Assembly (NCBI GenBank): GCA_002296285.1
Contig: DBHX01000038.1
Location: 1 to 20,923, forward strand
Length of the DNA: 20,923 nt
Reading direction: 5' to 3'
Source: a bacterium UBP8_UBA817
GTDB taxonomy: Bacteria; Margulisbacteria; Marinamargulisbacteria; UBA817
The notes below the pieces were generated by a model that searched no databases, was not told where the DNA came from, and saw nothing but the letters and a program-made list of their open reading frames with translations. Shown here one piece after another: positions 13,659-20,923 of the stretch; within the stretch, counting starts at the first letter, position 1, and each line of letters starts with the position of its first letter. Made by a program: the position numbers and the translations under genes.

Positions 13659-13668
13659 TTTTTCATAT

Positions 13669-13745
13669 GGTGAACGTAGCTCAGTTGGTAGAGCCCCGGA
13701 TTGTGGTTCCGGTTGTCGTGGGTTCGAGCCCCATCGTTCACCCCA
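13669..13745 (+). tRNA. tRNA-His (anticodon GTG), CCA encoded
   Basis: Cloverleaf by eye. The extra G-1 (13669), characteristic of tRNA-His, pairs with C73 (13742). The acceptor stem is GTGAACG with CGTTCAC, then T8 A9, D arm GCTC-AGTTGGTA-GAGC, anticodon stem CCGGA/TCCGG with loop TTGTGGT, anticodon GTG at 13703-13705, and T arm GTGGG-TTCGAGC-CCCAT. CCA is encoded at 13743-13745. The gmk ATG follows only 7 nt later, so tRNA and gmk are very likely on one primary transcript. Confidence 0.97.
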
Positions 13746-13752
13746 TCGTATT

Positions 13753-14319
13753 ATGATATTTGTAATTTCAGGCCCATCGGGTGTGGGCAAAGGCACTCTT
13801 ATTCAAGCAATACTTCATCAACATCCATTCTTATGCATGGCTGTATCTGCCACAACTCGACAACCTAGAACTGGCGAAAAAGATGGCATTGAATACTACT
13901 TTTTAAGCCAAGACAAATTTAATGAATACGTCCAAAATGACCAGTTCTTGGAGTGGTGCAATGTCCATGGCAATTGCTACGGTACCTTAAAGCCAGAAGT
14001 TACAAAAAAACTATCGACGCATCGGGCCATTATTATTGAAATTGATGTTCAGGGGGCTGAAAAAATTCGAACGAATAATGATTTTCCACAATTTCACATA
14101 TTTATTGCCCCTCCCTCTGAACAAATTTTAGAAGCTCGTTTAAAATCTAGAAATACAGAAAATGAGGAAGTGATTCAACAACGGCTTCTTGAAGCTAAGA
14201 GAGAATTATTAAAAAAAGATCATTATGACAAAATAATTGTAAATAATGAGTTGACACAATCTATTAATGAGTTGAATAATGTTATATTAAGTATTTTGAC
14301 TAAGGAGTCATTCACATGA
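13753..14319 (+). CDS. gmk: Guanylate kinase
   Basis: A 188-residue cytosolic enzyme that phosphorylates GMP to GDP with ATP. Seen: P-loop GPSGVGKGT (7-15); SATTRQPRTGEKDGIEYYF (33-51), the GMP-binding region with its Arg residues and Tyr; YGT after the HGNC segment; EIDVQGAEKI; and the lid/C-terminal R-x-x-x-R-x-x-E-x-x-E-x-x-x-x-RL pattern. The frame is open upstream through the tRNA, but the ATG at 13753 gives the normal family length and start (MIFVISGPSG). There is no Shine-Dalgarno sequence, and only 7 nt separate it from the tRNA CCA end. After tRNA 3' maturation the message would have at most a 7-nt leader. It overlaps rpoZ by ATGA. Confidence 0.96.
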   Translation: MIFVISGPSGVGKGTLIQAILHQHPFLCMAVSATTRQPRTGEKDGIEYYFLSQDKFNEYVQNDQFLEWCNVHGNCYGTLKPEVTKKLSTHRAIIIEIDVQGAEKIRTNNDFPQFHIFIAPPSEQILEARLKSRNTENEEVIQQRLLEAKRELLKKDHYDKIIVNNELTQSINELNNVILSILTKESFT

Positions 14320-14651
14320 GCAAAGCTTTAAGAGAAGAAATTAATTTAGCACTTTTATATGAAAAGGTTCCCAACCGTTTTTTATTAACCGTCGCCGCGT
14401 CTAAACGTGCCAGACAATTGGATGATGGGGCTCGACCACTCATTGATGCATCAATTGCTAACAATCGTTCTCTCGATATTGCTTTAATGGAAATACAAAC
14501 GGGCAAAATTATTGTATCCGTTGAAGATCTGAGTGAAGAAGATTCCATTCTTGATGAAATTTCAGATTACCTTGATTCTGACATTGTAAATGACGCTGAT
14601 ACAGTAGAGCCACAAAAAGACACAAAGAAAAAACGCAAACAAGCCGTTTAA
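14316..14651 (+). CDS. rpoZ: DNA-directed RNA polymerase omega subunit
   Basis: A 111-residue small subunit that assists assembly of RNA polymerase by clamping the beta-prime C-terminus. Seen: the N-terminal helices with NRFLLTVAASKRARQLDDGA (family R-x-x-L-V-x-x-A-x-x-R-A-x-Q-L-x-x-G-A), the conserved LDIALMEIQTGKI segment (family P-x-x-x-A-x-x-E-I-x-x-G-x-I), then a variable acidic stretch and a Lys-rich tail (DTKKKRKQ). Length is normal apart from the tail. Gene order gmk-rpoZ-coaBC is conserved in many bacteria and supports the call. The overlap with gmk (4 bp) and the 2-nt gap to coaBC indicate one transcript. Confidence 0.93.
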   Translation: MSKALREEINLALLYEKVPNRFLLTVAASKRARQLDDGARPLIDASIANNRSLDIALMEIQTGKIIVSVEDLSEEDSILDEISDYLDSDIVNDADTVEPQKDTKKKRKQAV

Positions 14652-14653
14652 CA

Positions 14654-15814
14654 ATGAAAAAAAACACCTCTTTCGAGGTTGCATTTGGCATTTCGGGAAG
14701 CATTAGTGCCTATAAATCCCTGGATGTTATCCGACAACTAAGGAAGAAAAACATTAAAGTTACCCCAATACTATCCGGTAGTGCGCATCAGTTTGTTACG
14801 CCTTGGAGCGTTGAAACCTTGGCTGAATCCCCCTTAATTCAAGCCGATGTTCATTCGGGTCAAATAACGCATCTTGATTTGATTAAATCCGCGAATCTCT
14901 TTGTTATTTGCCCAGCATCGGCCAATATGATTGCAAAGCTTTCAACGGGGCATTGCAACGACCTTTTGAGTGCATCATTTTTAAGCTTTACGGGTAAACG
15001 AATGCTCTTTCCAGCCATGCATACTGAGATGTATGAAAATTCAATCACTCAAGCCAATCTTGAACGACTGAAAGGGCAAGGGGTTATTGTTATTCCCCCA
15101 GATGACGGAGCCCTGGCATGTGGGGATACAGGACGCGGCCGATTGCCGGAACCAACCATTATTTCACAATTGGTTCATGCTCATTTATTCAACTCATTGC
15201 CCTTGCAAGGCATGGCCATCACCATTACCTGTGGCGGAACCAGTGAACCGATTGATCCGGTGCGTCATATTGGCAACTTAGGGTCAGGGGTATCTGGGCA
15301 TGTTCTTGCCAATATTGCGGCAAGCTATGGGGCCAAAGTCACACTCATTCGATCAAAAGCACACCCAATACTATCATCCATTCATTGCATCGATGTGTCC
15401 ACAGCCTCTGAAATGAGTGCCGCCGTATTGGCGCAAGCGTGCGATGCACTGATCATGAATGCCGCGGTCTCCGATTTTACAGTGACCGCTCAAGAAAAAA
15501 AACAGTCCCGTGGGTCCAGCCTGAACCTAGAGTTAACGCCAACGGAAGACATATTAAAAACATTTAATCAAAGAAAACCATCCCATTGCAAAAGTATTGG
15601 ATTTTGCCTCAGTGATGAAGATAACTTAATCGACATTGCGCAAAATAAGCGGACGGATAAAGGATGCGATGTTATGATTGCAAATACCTCAAATAATTTT
15701 GGGCGTGACCATCGTTCATTTCATGTAATCACTCCCAAACACACCGCATCGTTTCAAGATCTCACATTAGAAGAAACCGCGATTGAAATACTAAGCACGC
15801 TTCTAAATACCTAA
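14654..15814 (+). CDS. coaBC: Bifunctional phosphopantothenoylcysteine decarboxylase / phosphopantothenate-cysteine ligase
   Basis: A 386-residue enzyme for two steps of coenzyme A synthesis. CoaC half (~1-180): GISGSISAYK (12-21, flavin binding), HLDLIKSANLFVICPASANMIAKLS with catalytic His73, and ALACGD with catalytic Cys156 in the substrate-recognition flap. The PxMNxxMW motif is changed: PAMHTEMY (120-127) has His123 in place of the conserved Asn and Tyr in place of Trp. CoaB half (~185-386): ITCGGTSEPIDPVRHIGN (190-207), a modified SSGKMG (here LGSGVSGH), NAAVSDF and a QEKKQSRG lysine region where the family has KIKK. Both halves are full length, so it is probably active, but the decarboxylase site change deserves checking. 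It is the third gene of the gmk operon. Confidence 0.92.
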   Translation: MKKNTSFEVAFGISGSISAYKSLDVIRQLRKKNIKVTPILSGSAHQFVTPWSVETLAESPLIQADVHSGQITHLDLIKSANLFVICPASANMIAKLSTGHCNDLLSASFLSFTGKRMLFPAMHTEMYENSITQANLERLKGQGVIVIPPDDGALACGDTGRGRLPEPTIISQLVHAHLFNSLPLQGMAITITCGGTSEPIDPVRHIGNLGSGVSGHVLANIAASYGAKVTLIRSKAHPILSSIHCIDVSTASEMSAAVLAQACDALIMNAAVSDFTVTAQEKKQSRGSSLNLELTPTEDILKTFNQRKPSHCKSIGFCLSDEDNLIDIAQNKRTDKGCDVMIANTSNNFGRDHRSFHVITPKHTASFQDLTLEETAIEILSTLLNT

Positions 15815-15817
15815 ATA

Positions 15818-15846
15818 TTGAATATTTTGAGCTCACATATTAGTAT
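15818..15846 (+). promoter_or_regulatory. Candidate promoter of htpG
   Basis: TTGAAT (15818-15823) and TAGTAT (15841-15846) are 17 bp apart, leaving a leader of about 50 nt. A TATAAA at 15844-15849 is an alternative -10, but its spacing to TTGAAT is 20. No CIRCE element was seen in the 89-bp gap. Confidence 0.3.
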
Positions 15847-15903
15847 AAAGAATCAATTGCAGTGATTTGCAATGGATGAAAACAAGAATTTTGGAGTTGA
15901 ATC

Positions 15904-17739
15904 ATGTCAAAAACACAACAACAAGGAAAATTATCAATCAATACAACCAATATTTTACCAATCATTAAAAAGTGGTTGTATTCGGATCATGATATTTTTA
16001 TTCGAGAACTGGTATCCAATGCTTTTGATGCCATTACCAAGCGTCAAAAATTAACGACCCTTGAATCGGACATCACATTTGATGAAACCCCTGAAATTTC
16101 AATACGCATCGACAAGAAAAAGAAGACACTCACAATTTCAGATAATGGGGTTGGGATGACAGCAGAGGAAGTTGAAAAATACATTACGCAAATTGCATTT
16201 TCTGGGGCTGAAGATTTTGTCAAAAAATACGAATCCGAAGATAAAGACGCCGGAATTATTGGTCACTTTGGCTTGGGATTCTACTCGTCATTCATGGTGG
16301 CTTCGTCTGTCGAGATTCAAACACTATCGTCCAGCAAAGATGCCAAGCCTGTCTATTGGCGTTGTGACGGTGAAACAGATTATGTGATTGATAAAGGCAC
16401 AAGAACCACGGTTGGAACCGATATTATTTTATTTATTGATAAGGAAGGCAAAGAATTTTTAGAGGAATCAAAAGTTGAAGAATTGTTAAAAAAATATGCC
16501 AACTTCCTGCCAGTCAAAATCAACCTGAACGACAAAGAGGCCATCACCAATGGTCAACCTTTGTGGGATAAATCACCTCAAGATGTTAAAGAAGAGGAAT
16601 ATAAAGAATTTTACCAAACATTATTTCCATTCTCTGGAGAGCCTTTATTTTGGGTTCATTTAAATGTAGACTATCCATTCAACCTAAAGGGAATCATTTA
16701 TTTTCCAAAATTAATGCATGAACTCGATACATCAAAAAGCCGCATTCAATTGTTCTGCCAGAACGTATTTGTATCTGACAATGTGAATAACATTCTTCCT
16801 GAATTTCTAACCCTGCTTCAAGGGGCGATTGACTGTCCAGAACTGCCGCTCAATGTATCTCGATCACAGCTTCAAAATGATCCATACGTACAGAAAATTT
16901 CAAATCATATTGTCAAAAAGGTTGGGGATGAGTTGGCCAAACGGTTTAAAAAATCATTTGATGAATTTAAAAATGACTGGAAAGACATTCACCCATTCAT
17001 TAAGTTTGGGATGATGAATAACGATACATTTTTCAAGAAAACTGAAAAAATTGTATTGTTGACTCAATCCAATAATGAGTTGGTTGTTCTTTCAGATATT
17101 GTTGAGCCGGCCAAAGAAAAGAACAATGGAAAAATCGTTTATGCTCAATCCAAAGATCAAGTGGTTGCCCACAAATCATTTTTTGAGAAAAAAGAGATCC
17201 CAGTGTTTATTTTGGATGCCGTCATCGACCATCATTTTGTTCAATTTATTGAGTCTAAAATCGATGGCATTTCATTTTTATCGATTGATAATGCCGTGAA
17301 GGAATTTGCAAGTTCAGAAAACACTGAAGAAATTGTTGATGCCGATACCAATAAAAAACCATCCGAAATATTGCCAGAGATTTTTAAGGAGGCATTGGGC
17401 AATGATGACATCACATTTGAATCCAAGCCCATGGATATTAGTGGTCCCGCGGTGATTTATGAGGATGAAATGATGAAGCGGTTTTCTCAAATGAATCAAT
17501 TCATGCAACGGGGAACCGCTGCATTACCTAAAAAATTAACGTGCATATTAAATAGTTCCTCGTCCTTATTAAAAACAGTCATTGACCTTCATAAATCAGG
17601 CAAAAACGATCAAGTTAAGGTCGCCTGTCAACACGTGGTCGATTTGGCCGTATTGTCCAATCAACCATTGGAAGGGCAACAACTGGAATCGTTTCTGTCA
17701 CGATCATTTGATTTATTGGATGCGAAATTAACCGATTAA
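15904..17739 (+). CDS. htpG: Molecular chaperone HtpG (Hsp90 family)
   Basis: A 611-residue ATP-driven cytosolic chaperone that works as a dimer. ATPase domain (~1-215): ELVSNAFDA (35-43) with catalytic Glu35, Asn39 and Asp42; DNGVGMT (80-86) with adenine-binding Asp80; IIGHFGLGFYSSFMVA (118-133), the ATP-lid glycine motif. Middle domain: FWVHLNVDYPFNLKGIIYFP, QLFCQNVFVSDN and LPLNVSRSQLQ, whose Arg320 is the ATP-contacting residue (the following Glu of the usual NVSRE is Ser here). The C-terminal dimerisation domain ends normally; no MEEVD tail, as expected for bacteria. Slightly shorter than the usual ~625. GGAG (15893-15896), seven bases upstream, supports the ATG at 15904. It is followed with zero gap by the phosphoribosyltransferase gene. 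Confidence 0.97.
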   Translation: MSKTQQQGKLSINTTNILPIIKKWLYSDHDIFIRELVSNAFDAITKRQKLTTLESDITFDETPEISIRIDKKKKTLTISDNGVGMTAEEVEKYITQIAFSGAEDFVKKYESEDKDAGIIGHFGLGFYSSFMVASSVEIQTLSSSKDAKPVYWRCDGETDYVIDKGTRTTVGTDIILFIDKEGKEFLEESKVEELLKKYANFLPVKINLNDKEAITNGQPLWDKSPQDVKEEEYKEFYQTLFPFSGEPLFWVHLNVDYPFNLKGIIYFPKLMHELDTSKSRIQLFCQNVFVSDNVNNILPEFLTLLQGAIDCPELPLNVSRSQLQNDPYVQKISNHIVKKVGDELAKRFKKSFDEFKNDWKDIHPFIKFGMMNNDTFFKKTEKIVLLTQSNNELVVLSDIVEPAKEKNNGKIVYAQSKDQVVAHKSFFEKKEIPVFILDAVIDHHFVQFIESKIDGISFLSIDNAVKEFASSENTEEIVDADTNKKPSEILPEIFKEALGNDDITFESKPMDISGPAVIYEDEMMKRFSQMNQFMQRGTAALPKKLTCILNSSSSLLKTVIDLHKSGKNDQVKVACQHVVDLAVLSNQPLEGQQLESFLSRSFDLLDAKLTD

Positions 17740-18732
17740 GTGCCCACCCATCACACAGAGTTTGTTCATAAATTAACCATCGGTGAACACTTATCAGAAT
17801 CAGAAGCTTACGCGCTGGCTAGCCACTTTTTTGATGGGCAACTGGCTACGGCATCCATTGTTGAATGTTTGACGTTGATGCATAACAAAGGCGAGTCAGT
17901 CAGTGAAATTCTAGGGTTTATTCATGCCATGAGAGCACACATGACCCCATTATCATTTTCTCAACGCCCCCTGATTGATATTTGTGGTACAGGGGGAAGC
18001 CTTCCCAACCGGTTTAATGCATCCACCTGTACAGCACTGGTATTGGGTCATTTGGGATTTACTGTTGCAAAACACGGAAACCGTGGCTCGAAAAAGGCCA
18101 ATGGCAGCTTTGACTTTTTGGACGCCTTACAGATTCCTTATGAGTTAACAGAAGCTGAGCATCAAGATCGACTCAATCAATTTGGGACCACTTTTTTATT
18201 TGCACGCCTGTACCATCCCGCGGTTCGTCATGTGGCCAAAGCTCGGCAACAACTAAGCACCCGCAGTATTTTTAACCTTATTGGCCCATTTTGTAATCCG
18301 GCATCCCCAACGGTTCAAATTATTGGTGCACCAACCAAATCATTGGCAAAAACATTAGTAACAGTTGCTGAATCACTCAACTACGATACCTTTGCTGTGA
18401 TAACTAGCGATATTGGTTTGGATGAATGCTCAACAGTTGGAACATCAACCATTCATAAGTTGTCCAATGGCAACCACCAAACCATTCATATAGACCCTGA
18501 AACACATGGCATTCACCATACCCTTCAAGACATTACGGTCAGTGATTCAGCCCTCGCTTCCGACAATGCCAAGGCCTTTACCGAGATGTTAAAAAATCAA
18601 GACCCGGACCATCCACTGGCAACATTTATTGCCCTAAATGCCGCCGTTATTATGCATATTATTAATGAATCCATCCCCATCGAATCTGGCATGGATCAAG
18701 CCAAACAGGCGCTTTTTTCTTTAAAATTTTAA
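17740..18732 (+). CDS. trpD: Anthranilate phosphoribosyltransferase (TrpD-type)
   Basis: A 330-residue class IV phosphoribosyltransferase; TrpD joins anthranilate and PRPP in tryptophan synthesis. Seen: DICGTGG (80-86), the PRPP loop; NAST (93-96) for the Mg/PRPP-binding NxST; KHGNR (111-115); Arg169 at the position of the anthranilate-binding Arg; STRSIFNLIGPFCNPA (173-188); GLDE (226-229) with the two Mg-binding acids. Odd points: the Asp usual after GTGG is Ser87, and no other trp gene is in view. The start is GTG directly after the htpG TAA with no gap and no separate ribosome binding site, implying translational coupling. A TrpD2/YbiB-like paralogue of other function is possible, but the conserved Arg and KHGNR favour a true TrpD. 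Confidence 0.8.
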   Translation: MPTHHTEFVHKLTIGEHLSESEAYALASHFFDGQLATASIVECLTLMHNKGESVSEILGFIHAMRAHMTPLSFSQRPLIDICGTGGSLPNRFNASTCTALVLGHLGFTVAKHGNRGSKKANGSFDFLDALQIPYELTEAEHQDRLNQFGTTFLFARLYHPAVRHVAKARQQLSTRSIFNLIGPFCNPASPTVQIIGAPTKSLAKTLVTVAESLNYDTFAVITSDIGLDECSTVGTSTIHKLSNGNHQTIHIDPETHGIHHTLQDITVSDSALASDNAKAFTEMLKNQDPDHPLATFIALNAAVIMHIINESIPIESGMDQAKQALFSLKF

Positions 18733-18764
18733 TAAAACCGCACTATTTTGGTTAGTATGGAGGA

Positions 18765-18947
18765 TTAAGATTCCAAAAGCTCTCCACTTTTTGCCCAAGA
18801 AGTTCGGGGAATTTCTGTAAATGTAATGTACGTGGCAGACAATGGTTTCCCGGCATTTTTTTCTAGTGAAGCGGCAACATCGGCAGCAATTGCATTTTTC
18901 TGATCGGATGATAAGGCTCCGGCAACTTTAATATCAACGTATGGCAT
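18765..18947 (-). CDS. Small tautomerase-superfamily protein (4-oxalocrotonate tautomerase-like)
   Basis: A 60-residue protein matching 4-oxalocrotonate tautomerases in length and pattern: Pro directly after the initiator Met (catalytic N-terminal proline once Met is removed), a PYVDIKVAG first strand, a SSDQKNAIAADVAASLEKN helix, an ATYITFTEIPRTSWAKSG second strand and turn with the family's E-I-P-x-x-x-W motif. The usual Arg of the active site (Arg11) is not at the expected place; Lys residues are near. The substrate is unknown, and these enzymes typically act on enol/keto acids. AGGAG (18955-18959) gives a strong ribosome binding site overlapping the rfbD stop. Last gene of the phosphomutase-rfbD operon; convergent with trpD, 32 bp away. 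Confidence 0.85.
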   Translation of the reverse strand: MPYVDIKVAGALSSDQKNAIAADVAASLEKNAGKPLSATYITFTEIPRTSWAKSGELLES

Positions 18948-18957
18948 CGAATAACTC

Positions 18958-19812
18958 CTAAATTAATTTTTCTTTTTTTAGATAATTTAACACATCATTT
19001 TCCCATGTTGGGGGCGTGTACAAATCAGAATAAATCCATTTCCCAATATTTAACACCCCATTCTTAGGACGCTTTGCCTTGGTTTTAAATTCTGAGCTTG
19101 ATACCGGAATCACCGCAACATTCATCTTGCATTTTTCCAGAAAGTAGACAGCAAAATCATACCAAGAGGTGTGTTTTAATGTTCGAAAATGATACGTTCC
19201 ATACTCCGGTTTATTTAAAATTAAATTGACCACGGCTTTTGAAATCGAGGTGGTGGACGTGGGCGACCCAAATTGGTCATTCACAATATGAACCTCTTTC
19301 TTTTCTTTGGCCAATCGAAGAATTGTGCTTACAAAATTTGGTTTTGCTGGGCCATATACCCATTGCACACGAAGAATGTAATGCTCAATTAACCGGGAAC
19401 GAATGGCGGTTTCAGCAATCAGTTTGGATGCGCCATATGCATTAATAGGAATTGGCAAATCATCTTCTTCGTAAGGGGTTTCCTTCGTCCCATTAAATAC
19501 ATAATCGGTTGAAAAGTGAATGAGTGCGGCACCATATTGATTGCATGCATCGATCAAATGATCAAGCGCAAACCCATTGACTAAATTGGCTGTTGACGCA
19601 TCAGTTTCACAATCATCAACCTTGGTATAGGCAGCAGCATTGATGACATGAGTTGGACAATACGTATTAAATACCTGATTCACCGCGTCTTTATCAGTGA
19701 TATCACAGTCTGACTTGGATAGAAAATTCAAAGAGAGCGGGTTTAACTCCGGAAGCCACGCCTGAAGCTCAGTGGACAACAACCCATCTTTTCCAAAACA
19801 ACAAATCCTCAT
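18958..19812 (-). CDS. rfbD: dTDP-4-dehydrorhamnose reductase (RfbD/RmlD family)
   Basis: A 284-residue short-chain reductase that makes dTDP-L-rhamnose for surface polysaccharide. Seen: a Rossmann start CFGKDGLLSTEL (5-16) in which the third glycine of GxxGxxG is Ser13; DITD (37-40); VINAAAYTKVDDCETD (57-72); STDYVFNGTK (101-110); the catalytic YGASK (Tyr126, Lys130); LRVQWVYGP (family LRTSWVYG); VNDQFGSPTS. The C-terminal part with YHFRTLKHTSWYDFA and the RPKNGVLN segment follows the RmlD pattern (RPxNSxLD). The nucleotide-loop change may alter cofactor affinity. It overlaps the upstream phosphohexomutase by ATGA. No rfbA, rfbB or rfbC is in view, so the other rhamnose steps are elsewhere or upstream. 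Confidence 0.88.
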   Translation of the reverse strand: MRICCFGKDGLLSTELQAWLPELNPLSLNFLSKSDCDITDKDAVNQVFNTYCPTHVINAAAYTKVDDCETDASTANLVNGFALDHLIDACNQYGAALIHFSTDYVFNGTKETPYEEDDLPIPINAYGASKLIAETAIRSRLIEHYILRVQWVYGPAKPNFVSTILRLAKEKKEVHIVNDQFGSPTSTTSISKAVVNLILNKPEYGTYHFRTLKHTSWYDFAVYFLEKCKMNVAVIPVSSSEFKTKAKRPKNGVLNIGKWIYSDLYTPPTWENDVLNYLKKEKLI

Positions 19813-20923
19813 ATGCTTTTTATTTCCTCAATTAATTTAACCGCCTCATCATGGCTCTTTGCTTCAGCAAAGATTCGAATAATGGGCTCTGTATTGGAAG
19901 GTCGAATATGCACCCAACTGGATTCAAACGTTACTTTGACACCATCTTCTAAATTAATATTCTCAGATAAAAACCGATCCGTAACCAATGACAGTTTCTT
20001 TTCAATGACATCCTTGGATTCCAATGGCTGCTTGTCTCTTACCATGACATATTTGGGATAACTCTCAATGACTTCCGAGACAGATTTTCCACTCTCACTT
20101 AAGTGCAATAACGCCAAAACAATCCCTGTAAGGCTATCTCTGCCCCAACCAATGGCTGGGCAAATGATCCCGCCATTCCCTTCACCACCAATGACCGCTT
20201 CAATGGCTTTCATTTTAGCCGTCACATTGGGCTCCCCTATTTTGGTTTGAAATAAGGTTGCATTGTATTTTGATGCAATGTATTCAATGATTTTAGAGGT
20301 CGATAAATTGACCACGACCGACGGGTTTTTGGCATTAACACTCGACAAATAATAATCCATACAAAACGCCAATGAATAATCCTCACCAATAAAACGGCCA
20401 TGTTCGTCCACAATCACCAACCGATCCGCGTCTGGGTCTTGGGCAAATCCGATGTCATACCCTCCCTTAGCTACACGATCACAGAGTTCTTTGAGGTTCT
20501 CTTTTAATGGTTCCGGGGCGTGAGAAAACCGACCATCGGGAGTATCATATAAATAATCCACCTGAACGTGATCCAAGGCATTAAACAGCGCTTTATCAGA
20601 GGCGCAACCCGCCCCGTGATTGACATCAATCAATACCTTTAGTGGCTTAATTTTATTTATGGGCAAGACATGCTCAATTAACTCCACATGCTTTTTTAGT
20701 GCGTCCAGGTCATCAAAGCGCTGGCCTTGTTGATCCCATGGGACATACGGGCTCCCCTGCCCGGTTTGATACAATGCGTCAAAGGAATTAAAGTCCTCGG
20801 CTGACAAAAAAGACCCACTGGAATTAATGATTTTAATTCCATTCCATGGAACAGGGTTGTGAGAGGCTGTGATTGCAAATCCACCCGCCGCCATGGTCTG
20901 GCGAACCATTTGCTGAACGGTCG
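19809..20923 (-). CDS. Phosphohexomutase (phosphoglucosamine/phosphomannomutase family), 5' end outside window
   Basis: About 371 residues are visible; the frame is open to the window edge (TVQQ precedes the Met at 20909), so the N-terminus is missing. Seen in order: the phosphoserine loop ITASHNP with W-NGIK following; the metal-binding DPDADR; the sugar-binding GEGNGG; and the phosphate-binding loop RPSNTEP near the C-terminus, followed by IIRIFAEA. These four motifs define the alpha-D-phosphohexomutases. GEGNGG is the version common in archaeal-type GlmM/ManB proteins, rather than the GEQSGH of classical bacterial GlmM. The substrate cannot be fixed: glucosamine-, mannose- or glucose-phosphate. 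It overlaps rfbD by ATGA, pointing to nucleotide-sugar supply for envelope polysaccharide. Confidence 0.9.
   Translation of the reverse strand, partial: TVQQMVRQTMAAGGFAITASHNPVPWNGIKIINSSGSFLSAEDFNSFDALYQTGQGSPYVPWDQQGQRFDDLDALKKHVELIEHVLPINKIKPLKVLIDVNHGAGCASDKALFNALDHVQVDYLYDTPDGRFSHAPEPLKENLKELCDRVAKGGYDIGFAQDPDADRLVIVDEHGRFIGEDYSLAFCMDYYLSSVNAKNPSVVVNLSTSKIIEYIASKYNATLFQTKIGEPNVTAKMKAIEAVIGGEGNGGIICPAIGWGRDSLTGIVLALLHLSESGKSVSEVIESYPKYVMVRDKQPLESKDVIEKKLSLVTDRFLSENINLEDGVKVTFESSWVHIRPSNTEPIIRIFAEAKSHDEAVKLIEEIKSI

Noticed and set aside
13627..13752. A longer gmk reading frame starting at 13627
   Set aside because: It would translate through the tRNA-His gene; the ATG at 13753 gives the standard guanylate kinase start and length.
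15856..15873. ATTGC/GCAAT inverted repeat before htpG as a heat-shock operator
   Set aside because: Only 5 bp, and unlike the CIRCE consensus; too weak to call.
18733..18764. Possible bidirectional terminator between trpD and the tautomerase gene
   Set aside because: Only a 4-bp AACC/GGTT stem can be drawn; not stable.
1..20923. CRISPR arrays, insertion sequences, integrases, toxin-antitoxin pairs, rRNA
   Set aside because: No regularly spaced repeats, transposase or integrase motifs, terminal inverted repeats or rRNA sequence were seen.

Overview
The window is about 20.9 kb of compact, AT-leaning bacterial chromosome. Genes are packed head to tail with many 4-nt ATGA overlaps, convergent genes abut or overlap, and no stretch over 300 bases lacks a gene. 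Nearly all genes are housekeeping types. The gmk-rpoZ-coaBC order and encoded-CCA tRNA-His are plainly bacterial. A degenerate membrane-pyrophosphatase relative, divergent U32 proteins and a secreted protein with a FlgD/T9SS-like C-terminal Ig module suggest a deep-branching uncultured lineage. A Margulisbacteria-like source is my guess only; nothing here proves it.

Layout. 1-1495 (+): the end of one peptidase-U32-family gene and a second, degenerate U32 gene. 1472-2341 (-): rsmH, overlapping the U32 gene tail to tail. 2401-2862 (+): a small helix-turn-helix/coiled-coil protein. 4769-2863 (-): EVE-domain protein then pyruvate kinase. 4828-5985 (+): isocitrate dehydrogenase-type enzyme. 6030-7710 (+): an unrecognised gene broken by one in-frame stop and one frameshift. 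12958-7707 (-): operon mgtE > recO > membrane-pyrophosphatase pseudoenzyme > tpiA > cyclophilin lipoprotein. 13586-13008 (-): small secreted protein. 13669-15814 (+): tRNA-His(GTG), gmk, rpoZ, coaBC. 15904-18732 (+): htpG and a trpD-type phosphoribosyltransferase with no gap between them. 20923-18765 (-): phosphohexomutase (5' end outside the window), rfbD, tautomerase.

How the genes fit together. Pyruvate kinase, triosephosphate isomerase and the isocitrate dehydrogenase are central carbon enzymes. The phosphohexomutase and RfbD supply activated sugars for envelope polysaccharide. gmk, rpoZ and coaBC serve nucleotide, transcription and CoA functions, and RsmH modifies 16S rRNA.

The observation most worth following is the 658-residue protein at 9076-11052. 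It keeps the length and segment order of a membrane-bound H+/Na+ pyrophosphatase but has lost essentially all pyrophosphate- and metal-binding Asp and Lys residues. Secondary points are the broken gene at 6030-7710, cysteine loss in the second U32 protein, an Asn-to-His change in the CoaC active-site motif, a short RecO, several predicted very short mRNA leaders, and the lack of recognisable intrinsic terminators. Family assignments rest on motif recognition by eye; no database search was run.
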